A DNA stretch of 32,042 nucleotides from Ideonella sp. A 288 (GTDB lineage: Bacteria > Pseudomonadota > Gammaproteobacteria > Burkholderiales > Burkholderiaceae_C), in contig NZ_MWLO01000072.1 of NCBI RefSeq assembly GCF_002198735.1, forward strand, positions 1 through 32,042. The letters are read 5' to 3'. The notes beneath the pieces are model-generated. The model had not been told where the DNA came from. It searched no databases and was given only the letters and a program-made list of their open reading frames with translations. Positions 8,584 through 16,947 of this stretch are shown one piece after another. Position numbers and translations under genes: made by a program. Within the stretch, counting starts at the first letter, position 1. Each line of letters starts with the position of its first letter.

Positions 8584-10107
8584 ATGGAAAAGCCCGGCAT
8601 GCTGCGACTCGAACTGAGGGGCATCGGCAAGCAATACCCCGCTGTCAAGGCCAACGACGACGTCTCGCTGCGCGTCAAGCCCGGCGAGATCCACGCCGTG
8701 CTGGGCGAGAACGGCGCGGGCAAGTCCACGCTGATGAAGATCATCTACGGCGCGGTGCGGCCGGACGAAGGCGAGATCCGCTGGAACGGCAAGGCGGTGC
8801 ACATCGCCAACCCGCAGCAGGCGCGGGCGCTGGGCATCGCGATGGTGTTCCAGCATTTCTCGCTGTTCGACACGCTCACCGCCGCCGAGAACGTGTGGCT
8901 GGGGCTGGACAAGTCGCAGCCGCTGGCCGAGGTGACCGAGCACATCGGCGCCGTGGCGCGCACCTACGGCCTGGACGTGGACCCGCTGCGGCCGGTGCAC
9001 TCGCTGTCGGTGGGCGAACGCCAGCGCGTCGAGATCGTGCGCGCGCTGATGACCAATCCGCAGTTGCTGATCCTCGACGAGCCCACCTCGGTGCTCACGC
9101 CGCAGGCGGTGGACAAGCTCTTCGTCACGCTGCGCAAGCTGGCCAGCCAGGGCTGCGCCATCCTCTACATCAGCCACAAGCTCGACGAGATCCGGGCGCT
9201 GTGCCACCACTGCACCGTGCTGCGTGGCGGCAAGGTCACCGGCGAGGTCGACCCCACCCAGGAAACCAACGCCAGCCTGTCGCGCCTGATGATCGGCGCC
9301 GAGCCGCCGCAGTTGCAGCGCCGCGTGCCCAAGCTCGGCAAGGTGGCGCTCAAAGTGAGCGGCCTGTCGCTGTCGACCACCGACCCCTTCGGCACCGCGC
9401 TCGACGACATCGGCTTCGCCGTCAGCGCGGGCGAGGTGGTCGGCATCGCCGGCGTCTCGGGCAACGGCCAGCAGGAGCTGATGGCGGCGCTGTCGGGCGA
9501 AGACCGGCGCGCGCCGCGCGGGTCGGTGTCGCTGTTCGGGCAGGACATCGCGCAGGCCTCGCCGCGCCACCGGCGCAAGCTCGGCCTGCACTTCGTGCCC
9601 GAAGAGCGGCTCGGCCGCGGCGCCGTGCCGACCATGAGCCTGGCGCAGAACACCCTGCTCACGCGCACCGAAGCCGTGAGCCGGCTCGGCTGGGTGCGCA
9701 CCGCCGAGGTGCGCAAGCTGGCCGACGAGCTGATCCGCCGCTTCAACGTGAAGGCCGGCGGCCCGGGTGCGGCGGCCAAGAGCCTGTCGGGCGGCAACCT
9801 GCAGAAGTTCATCGTCGGCCGCGAGATCCAGATCAACCCGAAGCTGCTGATCGTCTCGCAGCCCACCTGGGGCGTGGACGTGGGCGCCGCCGCGCAGATC
9901 CGCGGCGAACTGCTCGAGCTGCGCGACCAGGGCTGCGCGGTGCTGGTGGTCAGCGAAGAGCTGGACGAACTGTTCGAGGTCTGCGACCGGCTCATCGTCA
10001 TCGCGCAGGGCCGGGTGTCGCCCAGCGTGCCGGTGGCCGAGGCCTCGGTCGAGATGATCGGCGAGTGGATGTCCGGCCTGTGGAGCGATGCGCATGCTCA
10101 AGCTTGA
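8584..10107 (+). CDS. ABC transporter ATPase (nucleoside/purine uptake, two ATPase domains)
   Basis: A 507-residue duplicated ABC ATPase of the sugar/nucleoside (YufO/NupO-like) group. The first half has Walker A GENGAGKST (41-49), a Q-loop in VFQHFSLFDTLTAAENV, signature LSVGERQRVEI and Walker B LLILDEPTS. The second half is degenerate: the Walker A region is GVSGNGQQE without the GKS/T, and the Walker-B-like line reads LLIVSQPTWGVD, where Ser-Gln replaces Asp-Glu; its signature LSGGNLQKFIVG is intact. Such asymmetry is common in this family. It lies 29 nt after guaD, and the next gene overlaps its end. Partner permeases and a BMP lipoprotein follow. Substrate inferred from context: purine bases or nucleosides. 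Confidence 0.92.
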   Translation: MEKPGMLRLELRGIGKQYPAVKANDDVSLRVKPGEIHAVLGENGAGKSTLMKIIYGAVRPDEGEIRWNGKAVHIANPQQARALGIAMVFQHFSLFDTLTAAENVWLGLDKSQPLAEVTEHIGAVARTYGLDVDPLRPVHSLSVGERQRVEIVRALMTNPQLLILDEPTSVLTPQAVDKLFVTLRKLASQGCAILYISHKLDEIRALCHHCTVLRGGKVTGEVDPTQETNASLSRLMIGAEPPQLQRRVPKLGKVALKVSGLSLSTTDPFGTALDDIGFAVSAGEVVGIAGVSGNGQQELMAALSGEDRRAPRGSVSLFGQDIAQASPRHRRKLGLHFVPEERLGRGAVPTMSLAQNTLLTRTEAVSRLGWVRTAEVRKLADELIRRFNVKAGGPGAAAKSLSGGNLQKFIVGREIQINPKLLIVSQPTWGVDVGAAAQIRGELLELRDQGCAVLVVSEELDELFEVCDRLIVIAQGRVSPSVPVAEASVEMIGEWMSGLWSDAHAQA

Positions 10108-11155
10108 AGCCCGGCCGCAGCCCTCGCAGGCGATGTCCATCGCCTCGCCGCTGATCGCGCTGGCGGTCACCGTGGTCATCGGCGTGTTCCTGTTCTCGGC
10201 GCTCGGCAAGGATCCGGTGCGCGGCCTGCAGATGTTCTTCGTCGAGCCGGTGAAGAACGCCTATGCGCTGTCCGAGATCGCCATCAAGGCCACGCCGCTG
10301 GCGCTGATCGCGCTGGGCCTGTCGATCTGCTACCGATCCAACGTGTGGAACATCGGCGCCGAGGGCCAGTTCGTGCTTGGCGCCATCTGCGCCGGCGGCG
10401 TGGCCATGCAGGCTGGGCCCGACACCTCACGCGGCATCGTCGTGCTGATCCTGCTGGCCGGGGTGGCCGGCGGCATGTTCTGGGCCGGCCTGGTGGCGCT
10501 GCTGCGAGACCGCTTCAACGCCAGCGAGATCCTGGTCAGCCTGATGCTGGTGTACGTGGCCGACCTGCTGCTGTCCTACCTGGTCTACGGGCCCTGGAAA
10601 GACCCGAAGGGCTACAACTTCCCGCAGACCATCACCTTTGCCGCGGTGACCAAGATCCCGCGGCTGTTCGACGGCACGCGGGCCAACATCGGCGTGCTGG
10701 TGGCGCTGGGCGCGGTGGCGGCGGGCTGGCTGTTCCTGTTCCGCACCTACGCCGGCTTCCAGCTGCAGGTGGGCGGGCTGGCACCGGCCGCCGCACGCTA
10801 TGCCGGCTTCTCGTCGCGCAAGGCGCTGTGGATGGCACTGCTGGCCTCGGGTGGCCTGGCCGGCCTGGCCGGGGGCCTCGAGGCGGCCGGGCCGCTGGGC
10901 CAGCTGACGCCTTATGTGCCGGTGGGCTACGGCTTCGCGGCCATCATCGTCGCCTTCGTCGGGCGGCTGCACCCGGTGGGCGTGGTGTTCTCGGCCATCC
11001 TGATGAGCATGTTCTACATCGGCGGCGAACTGGCGCAGTCGCGCATGGGGCTGCCCAAGTCGATCACCGGCGTGTTCCAGGGCCTGCTGCTGTTCACGCT
11101 GCTGGCCGCCGACACGCTGATCCATTACCGCGTGCGCGTCGCAAGGAAGATCTGA
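10094..11155 (+). CDS. ABC transporter permease, purine/nucleoside uptake (subunit 1)
   Basis: A 353-residue inner-membrane permease of the branched-chain amino acid/ribose-type superfamily (BPD_transp_2). It has about 9-10 hydrophobic segments and the family motif NIGAEGQFVLGA near residue 92. Two ATGs are possible (10088 and 10094). I chose 10094 because GGAG at 10082-10085 lies 8 nt before it, against 2 nt for the other. It overlaps the ATPase gene by 14 nt and is followed after 1 nt by the second permease. The C-terminal part of the core has GFAAIIVAFVGRLHPVGVV, typical of the YufP/NupP-like subunit. Confidence 0.9.
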   Translation: MLKLEARPQPSQAMSIASPLIALAVTVVIGVFLFSALGKDPVRGLQMFFVEPVKNAYALSEIAIKATPLALIALGLSICYRSNVWNIGAEGQFVLGAICAGGVAMQAGPDTSRGIVVLILLAGVAGGMFWAGLVALLRDRFNASEILVSLMLVYVADLLLSYLVYGPWKDPKGYNFPQTITFAAVTKIPRLFDGTRANIGVLVALGAVAAGWLFLFRTYAGFQLQVGGLAPAAARYAGFSSRKALWMALLASGGLAGLAGGLEAAGPLGQLTPYVPVGYGFAAIIVAFVGRLHPVGVVFSAILMSMFYIGGELAQSRMGLPKSITGVFQGLLLFTLLAADTLIHYRVRVARKI

Positions 11156-11156
11156 C

Positions 11157-12077
11157 ATGGATTCGATCGCACTGCTCATCGCCGCCACACTCAACGCCGG
11201 CACCGTGCTGGCCATCGCCGGGCTCGGCCTGCTCATCAACGAACGCGCGGGGGTGCTGAACCTCGGCGCCGAAGGCATGATGCTGGTGGCCGCCATCGCG
11301 GGGTTCGCCACCGCGGTGCACACCGGCAGCGACGTGGCCGGCTTCGCCGCCGGCATGGCCGCGGGCGCGCTGATGGCCGCGGCCTTCGGCGTGCTGGTGA
11401 TCTGGTTCAACACCAACCAGTACGCCACCGGGCTGGCGCTCAGCCTCTTCGGGGGCGGCTTCTCGGCCTTCGCCGGCATCCAGTACACGCAGCAGAAGCT
11501 GGGCGACCGGGCCAAGTTCGAGATCCCGTTCCTGGCCGATATCCCGCTGGTCGGGCCGGCCTTCTTCAAGCACCACCCAATGGTCTATCTGGCCGTGCTG
11601 GGGGTGGTGGCGCTCAGCTGGTTCCTGTACCGCTCGCGCGGCGGGCTGGTGCTGCGCGCGGTGGGCGAGGCGCCCGAATCGGCCCATGCGCTGGGCTACC
11701 CGGTGCGGCGCCTGCGCTTCCTGGCGGTGATCGTCGGCGGCGCGCTGTGCGGCCTGGCTGGCGCCTACGTCAGCGTCATCTACACGCCGCTGTGGGTGGA
11801 GGGCATGATCGCCGGCAAGGGCTGGATCGCGCTGGCGCTCACCACCTTCGCCACCTGGCGGCCGGCACGCATCCTGCTGGGGGCCTACCTGTTCGGCGGC
11901 GTCACGATGCTGCAGTTCCACCTGCAGGGCGAGGGCGTGCAGATCCCCAGCCAGTGGCTGAGCATGCTGCCCTACCTGGCCACCATCGTGGTGCTGGTGC
12001 TGATCTCGCGCAATCCCACCTGGATCCGCGTGAACATGCCGGCCTCGCTGGGCAAGCCGTTCTTCCCAGGGTCGTGA
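11157..12077 (+). CDS. ABC transporter permease, purine/nucleoside uptake (subunit 2)
   Basis: A 306-residue inner-membrane permease, shorter than its neighbour, with about 8-9 hydrophobic segments and the related motif NLGAEGMMLV near residues 37-46. It matches the YufQ/NupQ-like second permease, which pairs with the longer subunit as a heterodimer. The ATG at 11157 follows the previous stop after a single base, so the two are translationally coupled. A late segment around AGKGWIALALTTFATWRP is the conserved loop of this subfamily. After it comes a 78-bp gap with a possible internal promoter before the binding lipoprotein. Confidence 0.9.
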   Translation: MDSIALLIAATLNAGTVLAIAGLGLLINERAGVLNLGAEGMMLVAAIAGFATAVHTGSDVAGFAAGMAAGALMAAAFGVLVIWFNTNQYATGLALSLFGGGFSAFAGIQYTQQKLGDRAKFEIPFLADIPLVGPAFFKHHPMVYLAVLGVVALSWFLYRSRGGLVLRAVGEAPESAHALGYPVRRLRFLAVIVGGALCGLAGAYVSVIYTPLWVEGMIAGKGWIALALTTFATWRPARILLGAYLFGGVTMLQFHLQGEGVQIPSQWLSMLPYLATIVVLVLISRNPTWIRVNMPASLGKPFFPGS

Positions 12078-12080
12078 CTG

Positions 12081-12108
12081 TGTCACCACCCTGGTGCATC
12101 GCATAATT
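12081..12108 (+). promoter_or_regulatory. Possible sigma-70 promoter for the BMP lipoprotein gene
   Basis: GTGTCA (12081-12086, 4/6 to TTGACA) and CATAAT (12103-12108, 5/6 to TATAAT) are separated by 16 bp, in a locally AT-richer stretch before the gene at 12156. A small inverted repeat, CACCA-CCC-TGGTG (12085-12097), overlaps the -35 side and could be an operator. An extra promoter would let the binding protein be made in excess of the membrane subunits. Inferred. Confidence 0.4.
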
Positions 12109-12155
12109 TCCCTTTCCCGCGCCATCCCAACCCATCCCCTCGATCTGGAGAAGAC

Positions 12156-13322
12156 ATGACGGAGCAATCCAAGCGTTCACTGCTGAAGCTGGCCGGCTGG
12201 TCTACCTTGGCCGCCACCGCGGCCCTGGTCGGCTGCGGCAAGAAGGAAGAGCCCGCCGCAGCGCCGGCCCCGGCCCCGGCCAGCGCGCCCGCCTCGGCCG
12301 CGGCCGCCAAGCCCGAACCGCTGAAGATCGCCTTCGCCTACGTCGGCCCGGTGGGCGATGGCGGCTGGACCTTCGCGCACGACAACGCGCGCAAGGCCAT
12401 CGAGAAGGAATTCGGCGACAAGATCGTCACCAGCTTCGTCGAGAAGGTGCCCGAATCGGCCGATGCCGAGCGTGTGTTCCGCGACCTGGTGGGCCAGGGC
12501 AACAAGCTGATCTTCGGCACCACCTTCGGCTACATGGAGCCCATGCTCAAGGTGGCGCCCGATGCCAAGGACGTGAAGTTCGAGCATGCCACCGGCTACA
12601 AGACCGCCGACAACATGCGCACCTACGACAGCCGCACCTACGAGGGCGCGTACATGGCCGGCGTCATCGCCGGCAGCATGACCAAGACCAACACGCTGGG
12701 CGTGGTGGGCTCGATCCCCATCCCCGAGGTCATCCGCAACATCAATTCGTTCACCCTCGGCGCGCAGAGCGTCAACCCGAAGATCAAGACCAAGGTGGTG
12801 TGGGTGAACGAATGGTTCAACCCGCCCAAGGAAACCGAGGCCGCCACCGCGCTGATCAACGGCGGCGCCGACGTGCTGATGCAGAACACCGATTCGCCCG
12901 CGGTGCTGAAGACGGCGCAGGACAAGGGCAAGCGAGCCTTCGGCTGGGACAGCGACATGACGGCCTACGGCCCCAAGGCGCACCTGGGCTCGGCGATCAT
13001 CAACTGGGCGCCGTACTACATCAAGGCCACCCAGGAGGCGCTCGACGGCAAGTGGGCCACCGGCAAGGCCTGGTGGGGCGTCAAGGAGGGTGCGATCGAC
13101 ATGGTCTCCGTCGCCGACGACGTGCCGGCCGAGACCAAGAAGAAGGTCGACGAGGTGAAGGCCGGCCTGAAGGACGGCAGCTTCTCGATCTGGAAGGGCC
13201 CGATCACCGACAACACCGGCAAGGTGCAGATCGAGAAGGACAAGGTCGCCGACGACGAGTTCCTGGGCGGCATCAAGTTCTACGTGAAGGGTGTGGAAGG
13301 CAAGGTGCCGGGCGACAAGTGA
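12156..13322 (+). CDS. BMP family ABC transporter substrate-binding lipoprotein
   Basis: A 388-residue lipoprotein of the BMP/Med (PnrA-like) family, whose studied members bind nucleosides or purines. The signal peptide ends in lipobox LVGC with the lipidated Cys at 27. An Ala/Pro-rich linker (about 33-53) follows, then the binding domain from about residue 54 (LKIAFAYVGPVGDGGWTF). Family features include GTTFGYMEP, the DSRTYEGAYMAGVIAG segment, FTLGAQSVNP and GWDSDM. GGAG precedes the ATG at 12156 at normal spacing. It completes the importer encoded by the three genes upstream. Neighbouring guaD, xdh and adenine deaminase genes point to purine ligands, though xanthine, guanine, adenine or nucleosides cannot be told apart from sequence alone. 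Confidence 0.92.
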   Translation: MTEQSKRSLLKLAGWSTLAATAALVGCGKKEEPAAAPAPAPASAPASAAAAKPEPLKIAFAYVGPVGDGGWTFAHDNARKAIEKEFGDKIVTSFVEKVPESADAERVFRDLVGQGNKLIFGTTFGYMEPMLKVAPDAKDVKFEHATGYKTADNMRTYDSRTYEGAYMAGVIAGSMTKTNTLGVVGSIPIPEVIRNINSFTLGAQSVNPKIKTKVVWVNEWFNPPKETEAATALINGGADVLMQNTDSPAVLKTAQDKGKRAFGWDSDMTAYGPKAHLGSAIINWAPYYIKATQEALDGKWATGKAWWGVKEGAIDMVSVADDVPAETKKKVDEVKAGLKDGSFSIWKGPITDNTGKVQIEKDKVADDEFLGGIKFYVKGVEGKVPGDK

Positions 13323-13343
13323 GCCCGGCCTGCCGCTGACACC

Positions 13344-13378
13344 GACGCCGCCCGCGCTGCACGCCGGGCGGCGTCTTT
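13344..13378 (+). terminator. Rho-independent terminator after the BMP gene
   Basis: A perfect 11-bp stem, GACGCCGCCCG (13344-13354) with CGGGCGGCGTC (13365-13375), a 10-nt loop and a short TTT tail. It lies 22 bp after the BMP stop and probably ends the lysR-guaD-transporter operon. Confidence 0.75.
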
Positions 13379-13434
13379 CATGGGGCGCCACGCGGGCGTG
13401 ACGTCCGCTGTGGCGCTTCGACCGAGTGGATGCC

Positions 13435-14067
13435 ATGTCACCTGAATCTCCGTCACCCCGTGCGCCTTGGCTGGTGCTCGCGTCGGTGGCCACGCTGGTG
13501 CTGCTGGCCGTGTCGGGCTGGCAGCCCTACGACCGCGCCACCTGGGTCATGGAAGTGATGCCGGTCGCCATCGCCCTGCCGGTGCTGTGGCTGACGTACG
13601 GGAGGGTTCCGCTGACGACGCTGTTGTACGTCTGCATCTTCGTCCATGCCACGGTGCTGATGCTCGGTGGCGCCTACTCTTACGCCCGGGTGCCGCTGGG
13701 CTTTCAATTGCAGGATCTGCTGCACCTCGGCCGCAACCCGTACGACAAGATCGGCCACTTCTTCCAGGGCTTCGTCCCGGCGCTCGTGGCGCGCGAGATC
13801 CTGATCCGCGGCCACCATGTGCAGGGCCGACGGATGCTGGCTTTTCTGGTCGTCTGCGTCGTGCTGGCCATCAGCGCCACCTACGAGTTCATCGAATGGG
13901 GCGCGGCGCTGGCCCTCGGCCAGGGGGCAGACGAGTTCCTCGGCACGCAGGGCGATCCCTGGGACACGCAGTCGGACATGTTCTTCGCCCTCATCGGGTC
14001 GGTGACGGCGCTGCTGCTGTGCTCCGGCTTGCACGATCGCCAACTCGGTCGCCTGGCGGCCCGGTGA
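13435..14067 (+). CDS. DUF2238 (YjdF-like) inner-membrane protein
   Basis: A 210-residue integral membrane protein with about six hydrophobic segments (roughly 12-28, 40-55, 60-79, 108-124, 134-152, 182-198). The conserved family motifs are visible: NPYDKIGHFFQGFVPALVARE (positions 101-121), the EFIEW segment (151-155) and GDPWDTQSDM (173-182). Conserved charged or polar residues inside membrane-proximal motifs suggest an enzymatic or transport role, but none is established to my knowledge. The ATG at 13435 is preferred; a GTG at 13426 is possible. It follows a terminator, so it is probably its own unit or the first of a unit with the adenine-deaminase-like gene 172 bp further on. Its link to purine metabolism is positional only. 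Confidence 0.8.
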   Translation: MSPESPSPRAPWLVLASVATLVLLAVSGWQPYDRATWVMEVMPVAIALPVLWLTYGRVPLTTLLYVCIFVHATVLMLGGAYSYARVPLGFQLQDLLHLGRNPYDKIGHFFQGFVPALVAREILIRGHHVQGRRMLAFLVVCVVLAISATYEFIEWGAALALGQGADEFLGTQGDPWDTQSDMFFALIGSVTALLLCSGLHDRQLGRLAAR

Positions 14068-14128
14068 GTGTGCGGCGGACCTCGCCGTTGCGGACCGATG
14101 CGCCGCGGCATGGTCGCCCGGTGGCGAT

Positions 14129-14140
14129 GCCATCGATGGC
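14129..14140. promoter_or_regulatory. 12-bp perfect palindrome upstream of the adenine deaminase gene
   Basis: GCCATCGATGGC is a perfect palindrome 100 bp before the start at 14240, in an otherwise non-coding 172-bp gap. It may be an operator; with no second copy seen, this is weak. Confidence 0.25.
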
Positions 14141-14239
14141 AGACTGAGGCCCTGCCGGGTGGGGCGTCCCAACGCCCATCGCCTGGCTCGACACCTGCTT
14201 GCCACCCCCGTGGGTGACATTCTTCGCTGGAGCCTCGAC

Positions 14240-15280
14240 ATGATCGACTTCGACCGCATCCCCCGCGAGCGCCTGATGGCGCTGCTGCGCTCGGCGCCCA
14301 AGGCCGAGCTGCACATCCACATCGAGGGCTCGCTCGAGCCCGAGCTGATCTTCGACCTGGCGCGGCGCAACGGCGTGGCGCTGCCCTACGCCAGCGTCGA
14401 GGCCCTGCGGGCCGCCTACGCGTTCACCGACCTGCAGAGCTTCCTGGACATCTACTACGCCGGGGCCAGCGTGCTGCTGAAGGAGGACGACTTCCACGCG
14501 ATGGCCATGGCCTACTTCGCGCGCGCGGCGGCCGACGGCGTGGTGCACGCCGAGCTGTTCTTCGATCCGCAGACCCACACCGACCGCGGCGTGCCGATGG
14601 CCGCGGTGGTGCAGGGCCTGGCCCGGGCCTGCGCCGATGCCAGAACCCAGCACGGCATCGACGCGTCCTTGATCCTGTGCTTCCTGCGCCATCTCACCGA
14701 GGCGGCGGCCTTCGACACGCTGGAGGCGGCCTTGCCGTTCCGGCAGCACTTCATCGGCGTGGGCCTCGACAGCAGCGAGCGCGGCCACCCGCCCGAGAAG
14801 TTCGCGCGGGTCTTCGCCAAGGCCCGGGCGCTGGGCCTGCACCTGGTGGCTCACGCCGGCGAGGAAGGGCCGCCGGCCTACATCGAGAGCGCGCTCGACG
14901 TGCTGAAGGTCGAGCGCATCGACCACGGCGTGCGCTGCGTCGAGAGCCCGGCGCTGGTGCAGCGGCTGGCGGCGCAGCGCATGCCGCTGACGGTGTGCCC
15001 CTTGTCCAACGTCAAGCTGTGCGTGGTTCCGACGATGGCCGATCACCGCCTGCCCGAGCTGCTGTCCGCGGGCCTGTGCGCCACGGTCAACAGCGACGAC
15101 CCTGCCTATTTTGGCGGTTATCTCGGCGACAACTTCGTCGCCACCTTCACGGCGCTGCCCCAGCTCGGCGCGCGCGAGGCGCACACCTTGATGCGCAACA
15201 GCTTCGAGGCGAGCTTCTCGCCGCCCGAGGCCAAGGCGGCCTGGATCGCGCAGCTCGACCAGGCCTTCGCCGCCGGCTGA
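14240..15280 (+). CDS. Adenine deaminase (adenosine-deaminase-fold type)
   Basis: A 346-residue zinc hydrolase of the adenosine/AMP deaminase superfamily. Metal and catalytic residues are in place: His25 and His27 in AELHIHIEGSLEPE, His205 and Glu208 in VAHAGEEG, His229 in IDHGVRC and Asp286/Asp287 in NSDDPAYFGGY. The IEGSLEPE form of the first motif, GLDSSERGHPPEKF (175-188) and DDPAYFGGY are traits I associate with the fungal Aah1/Pseudomonas adenine deaminase branch rather than true adenosine deaminase, so adenine to hypoxanthine is the likely reaction. Xanthine dehydrogenase would then oxidise hypoxanthine. GGAG precedes the ATG at 14240 at about 8 nt. Substrate assignment is a motif-based inference. 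Confidence 0.85.
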   Translation: MIDFDRIPRERLMALLRSAPKAELHIHIEGSLEPELIFDLARRNGVALPYASVEALRAAYAFTDLQSFLDIYYAGASVLLKEDDFHAMAMAYFARAAADGVVHAELFFDPQTHTDRGVPMAAVVQGLARACADARTQHGIDASLILCFLRHLTEAAAFDTLEAALPFRQHFIGVGLDSSERGHPPEKFARVFAKARALGLHLVAHAGEEGPPAYIESALDVLKVERIDHGVRCVESPALVQRLAAQRMPLTVCPLSNVKLCVVPTMADHRLPELLSAGLCATVNSDDPAYFGGYLGDNFVATFTALPQLGAREAHTLMRNSFEASFSPPEAKAAWIAQLDQAFAAG

Positions 15281-15285
15281 CGGCC

Positions 15286-15301
15286 CGCCCCGGGCGGGGC
15301 G
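15286..15301 (+). terminator. GC-rich hairpin after the adenine deaminase gene
   Basis: CGCCCC-GGGC-GGGGCG forms a 6-bp GC stem 6 bp after the stop, but no T-run follows. It may terminate weakly or protect the transcript end. Confidence 0.35.
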
Positions 15302-15502
15302 TCGCGCCTGTCCCTGGAAGACCGGGCAGCCCGTCCACCTCCCGACCCCGCCGCAAGGCCTCGAACGGCCGGCACCACCATCCCAACGCACCGGATTCCC
15401 GGCGCGGTGGCGCTGATGCGCGGACCCTGGCTTACGCCGCAATGGGCAAAGCAGTTTGTCCGTTGCGAGGGCTGTCGAGATACCCCCACAGGTGGCGCTC
15501 CC

Positions 15503-15527
15503 GGTCACCCCACAAGCCACGTGGATA
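15503..15527 (+). repeat. Degenerate 25-bp direct repeat, copy 1
   Basis: This copy begins GGTCACC and contains CAAGCCACGTGGATA. It matches the copy at 15606-15630 at 21 of 25 positions in the same orientation. Spacing between copy starts is 103 bp. Confidence 0.6.
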
Positions 15528-15605
15528 GACCCGCCTCGGGCCGATGATGCACTGCAAAAAGGCCTCAGCTCGGGGTATAGAGCGCCCGCCAAACGCCGAT
15601 GCTGT

Positions 15606-15630
15606 GGTCACCACTCAAGCCACATGGGTA
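15606..15630 (+). repeat. Degenerate 25-bp direct repeat, copy 2
   Basis: This copy begins GGTCACC and contains CAAGCCACATGGGTA. It differs from copy 1 at four positions (8, 10, 19 and 23). It lies 160 bp before the first receptor gene. Confidence 0.6.
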
Positions 15631-15790
15631 TGTGCTTGTCGACCACCGCCATCCGCCACGAGAGCCCCCACGCCATGTCCCGCGCCGTTGAAGGATCGTT
15701 CGCCCTGCTGGCGATCGACGCATCACGCCATCCCCGGGATGCCCTGTGCGCACAACATGCCCTGCAGTGCGCCGCGCGGAGGACCTTGCC

Positions 15791-16939
15791 GTGAACCTGC
15801 CGCGCGCAAGCCTGCACCGTTTTTCACCGGCCGCATTGGGCGTGGCCGGCGCAATGGCCACGCTGCTGGCCGGTGGCCTGGCCTGGCTGCCTGCCGCGAT
15901 GGCCCTGGGCCTGGTGGTGGCCGGGACGCTGATCGGCCTGGCCCAGACGCGCCGCAGCGCCACCGTGCAACGCTCCATCGACGACTACGTGGCCGCGCAG
16001 GCCAGCTTCGGTGAAGAGGTGGCGCCGGTCTGGTGCCGGCACCTGGAATCGTCCCGCGAGCAGATGGAATCGGCCGTCACCTCGCTGTCGGCGCGCTTCT
16101 CCGGCATCGCCGACAAGCTGCGCGAATCGGTGCAGACCGCCTCGGTCGAGACGCAGACGGTGGACGACCACGACAAGGGCCTGGTGGCGGTGTTCGCGCG
16201 CAGCGAACGCGAACTGGGCGAGGTCGTCGCCTCGCAGAAGGCCACGATGGTCGGCATGCTCGGCATGGTCGACAGGGTGCAGGGCCTGGACCGTTTCATC
16301 GTCGAGCTGAAGGCCATGGTGGCCGAGGTGGCCAAGATCTCGCGGCAGACCAATCTGCTGGCCCTGAACGCCGCCATCGAGGCCGCACGCAGCGGCGAGC
16401 AGGGCCGCGGCTTTGCCGTGGTGGCGCAGGAGTTCCGGCTGCTGTCCAGCCAGTCGGCCGACACCGGCCGGCGCATGGCCGAGAAGGTGGACCTGATCAG
16501 CGCCGCGATCGTCGAGGTGAGCAGCGTCGTGCGCAGCGCCGTGGCCGAGGAAGACGGCACGATGTCCCGCGCCGAAGGCTCGATCGAGCGCGTGCTCGAC
16601 GGCTTTCGCACCATCACCGATGCGCTGCTGGGCTCGAGCAAGCTGCTCAAGGACGAGAGCGTGGTCATCAAGGCCGAGATCGACGAGGCCCTGGTGCAAC
16701 TGCAGTTCCAGGACCGCGTCAGCCAGATCATGAGCCACGTGATGCAGAACATCGGCAGCCTGCCCGACTACCTGCAGCGCCACCGGCAGGACTGTGCCCA
16801 GCAGGGTGCGCTGCGCCCGCTGGAGCCGCAGGCGCTGCTGACCGAGCTGAAGAGCACCTACGTCATGGCCGACCAGCACGCCCTGCACCACGGCACGGCG
16901 GTGGCCCAGGCCGACGACACCGAAATCACCTTCTTCTAG
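15791..16939 (+). CDS. Methyl-accepting chemotaxis-like receptor without a sensor domain
   Basis: A 382-residue receptor-like protein. Two hydrophobic segments (about 13-30 and 33-51) are separated by almost nothing, so there is no periplasmic sensor domain and no recognisable HAMP. A coiled coil leads to the conserved receptor hairpin tip (about 183-216: [26 protein letters not shown]), where CheA and CheW would dock. The C-terminal part has [17 protein letters not shown] (301-317) and an EITFF end that lacks the CheR-tethering spacing. The start is GTG at 15791, supported by GGAGGA seven bases upstream. It is first in the chemosensory operon, 8 nt before cheY. It may sense membrane state or an internal signal, or act as an adaptor to another receptor; the stimulus is unknown. 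Confidence 0.85.
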   Translation: MNLPRASLHRFSPAALGVAGAMATLLAGGLAWLPAAMALGLVVAGTLIGLAQTRRSATVQRSIDDYVAAQASFGEEVAPVWCRHLESSREQMESAVTSLSARFSGIADKLRESVQTASVETQTVDDHDKGLVAVFARSERELGEVVASQKATMVGMLGMVDRVQGLDRFIVELKAMVAEVAKISRQTNLLALNAAIEAARSGEQGRGFAVVAQEFRLLSSQSADTGRRMAEKVDLISAAIVEVSSVVRSAVAEEDGTMSRAEGSIERVLDGFRTITDALLGSSKLLKDESVVIKAEIDEALVQLQFQDRVSQIMSHVMQNIGSLPDYLQRHRQDCAQQGALRPLEPQALLTELKSTYVMADQHALHHGTAVAQADDTEITFF

Positions 16940-16947
16940 AGACCCCC

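Larger units (their letters stand above)
15302..15790. other. Non-coding region upstream of the chemosensory operon
   Basis: Roughly 490 bp with no convincing gene: the open frames here (for example 15456-15794 plus) lack domain-like composition and overlap the receptor start in another frame. It is less GC-biased than the flanking genes. It contains the two degenerate 25-bp repeat copies described separately, and near its end GGAGGA (15778-15783), the ribosome site of the first receptor. I found no strong sigma-70, sigma-54 or sigma-28 promoter by eye. Confidence 0.6.

Noticed and set aside
8584-10107. Frameshift or pseudogene because the second ATPase half lacks Walker A Lys and the Walker B Asp-Glu
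   Set aside because: Degenerate second halves are usual in this transporter family and the frame is intact.
15540-15602. GCCGAT hits (15540, 15595) as sigma-28 -10 elements for the che operon
   Set aside because: The matching TAAA-type -35 is absent or wrongly spaced (11 or 13 nt), and GCCGAT is frequent in such GC-rich DNA.
15456-15794. Possible 112-residue gene before the first receptor
   Set aside because: No domain, unlikely composition, no good ribosome site, and it overlaps the receptor start in another frame.
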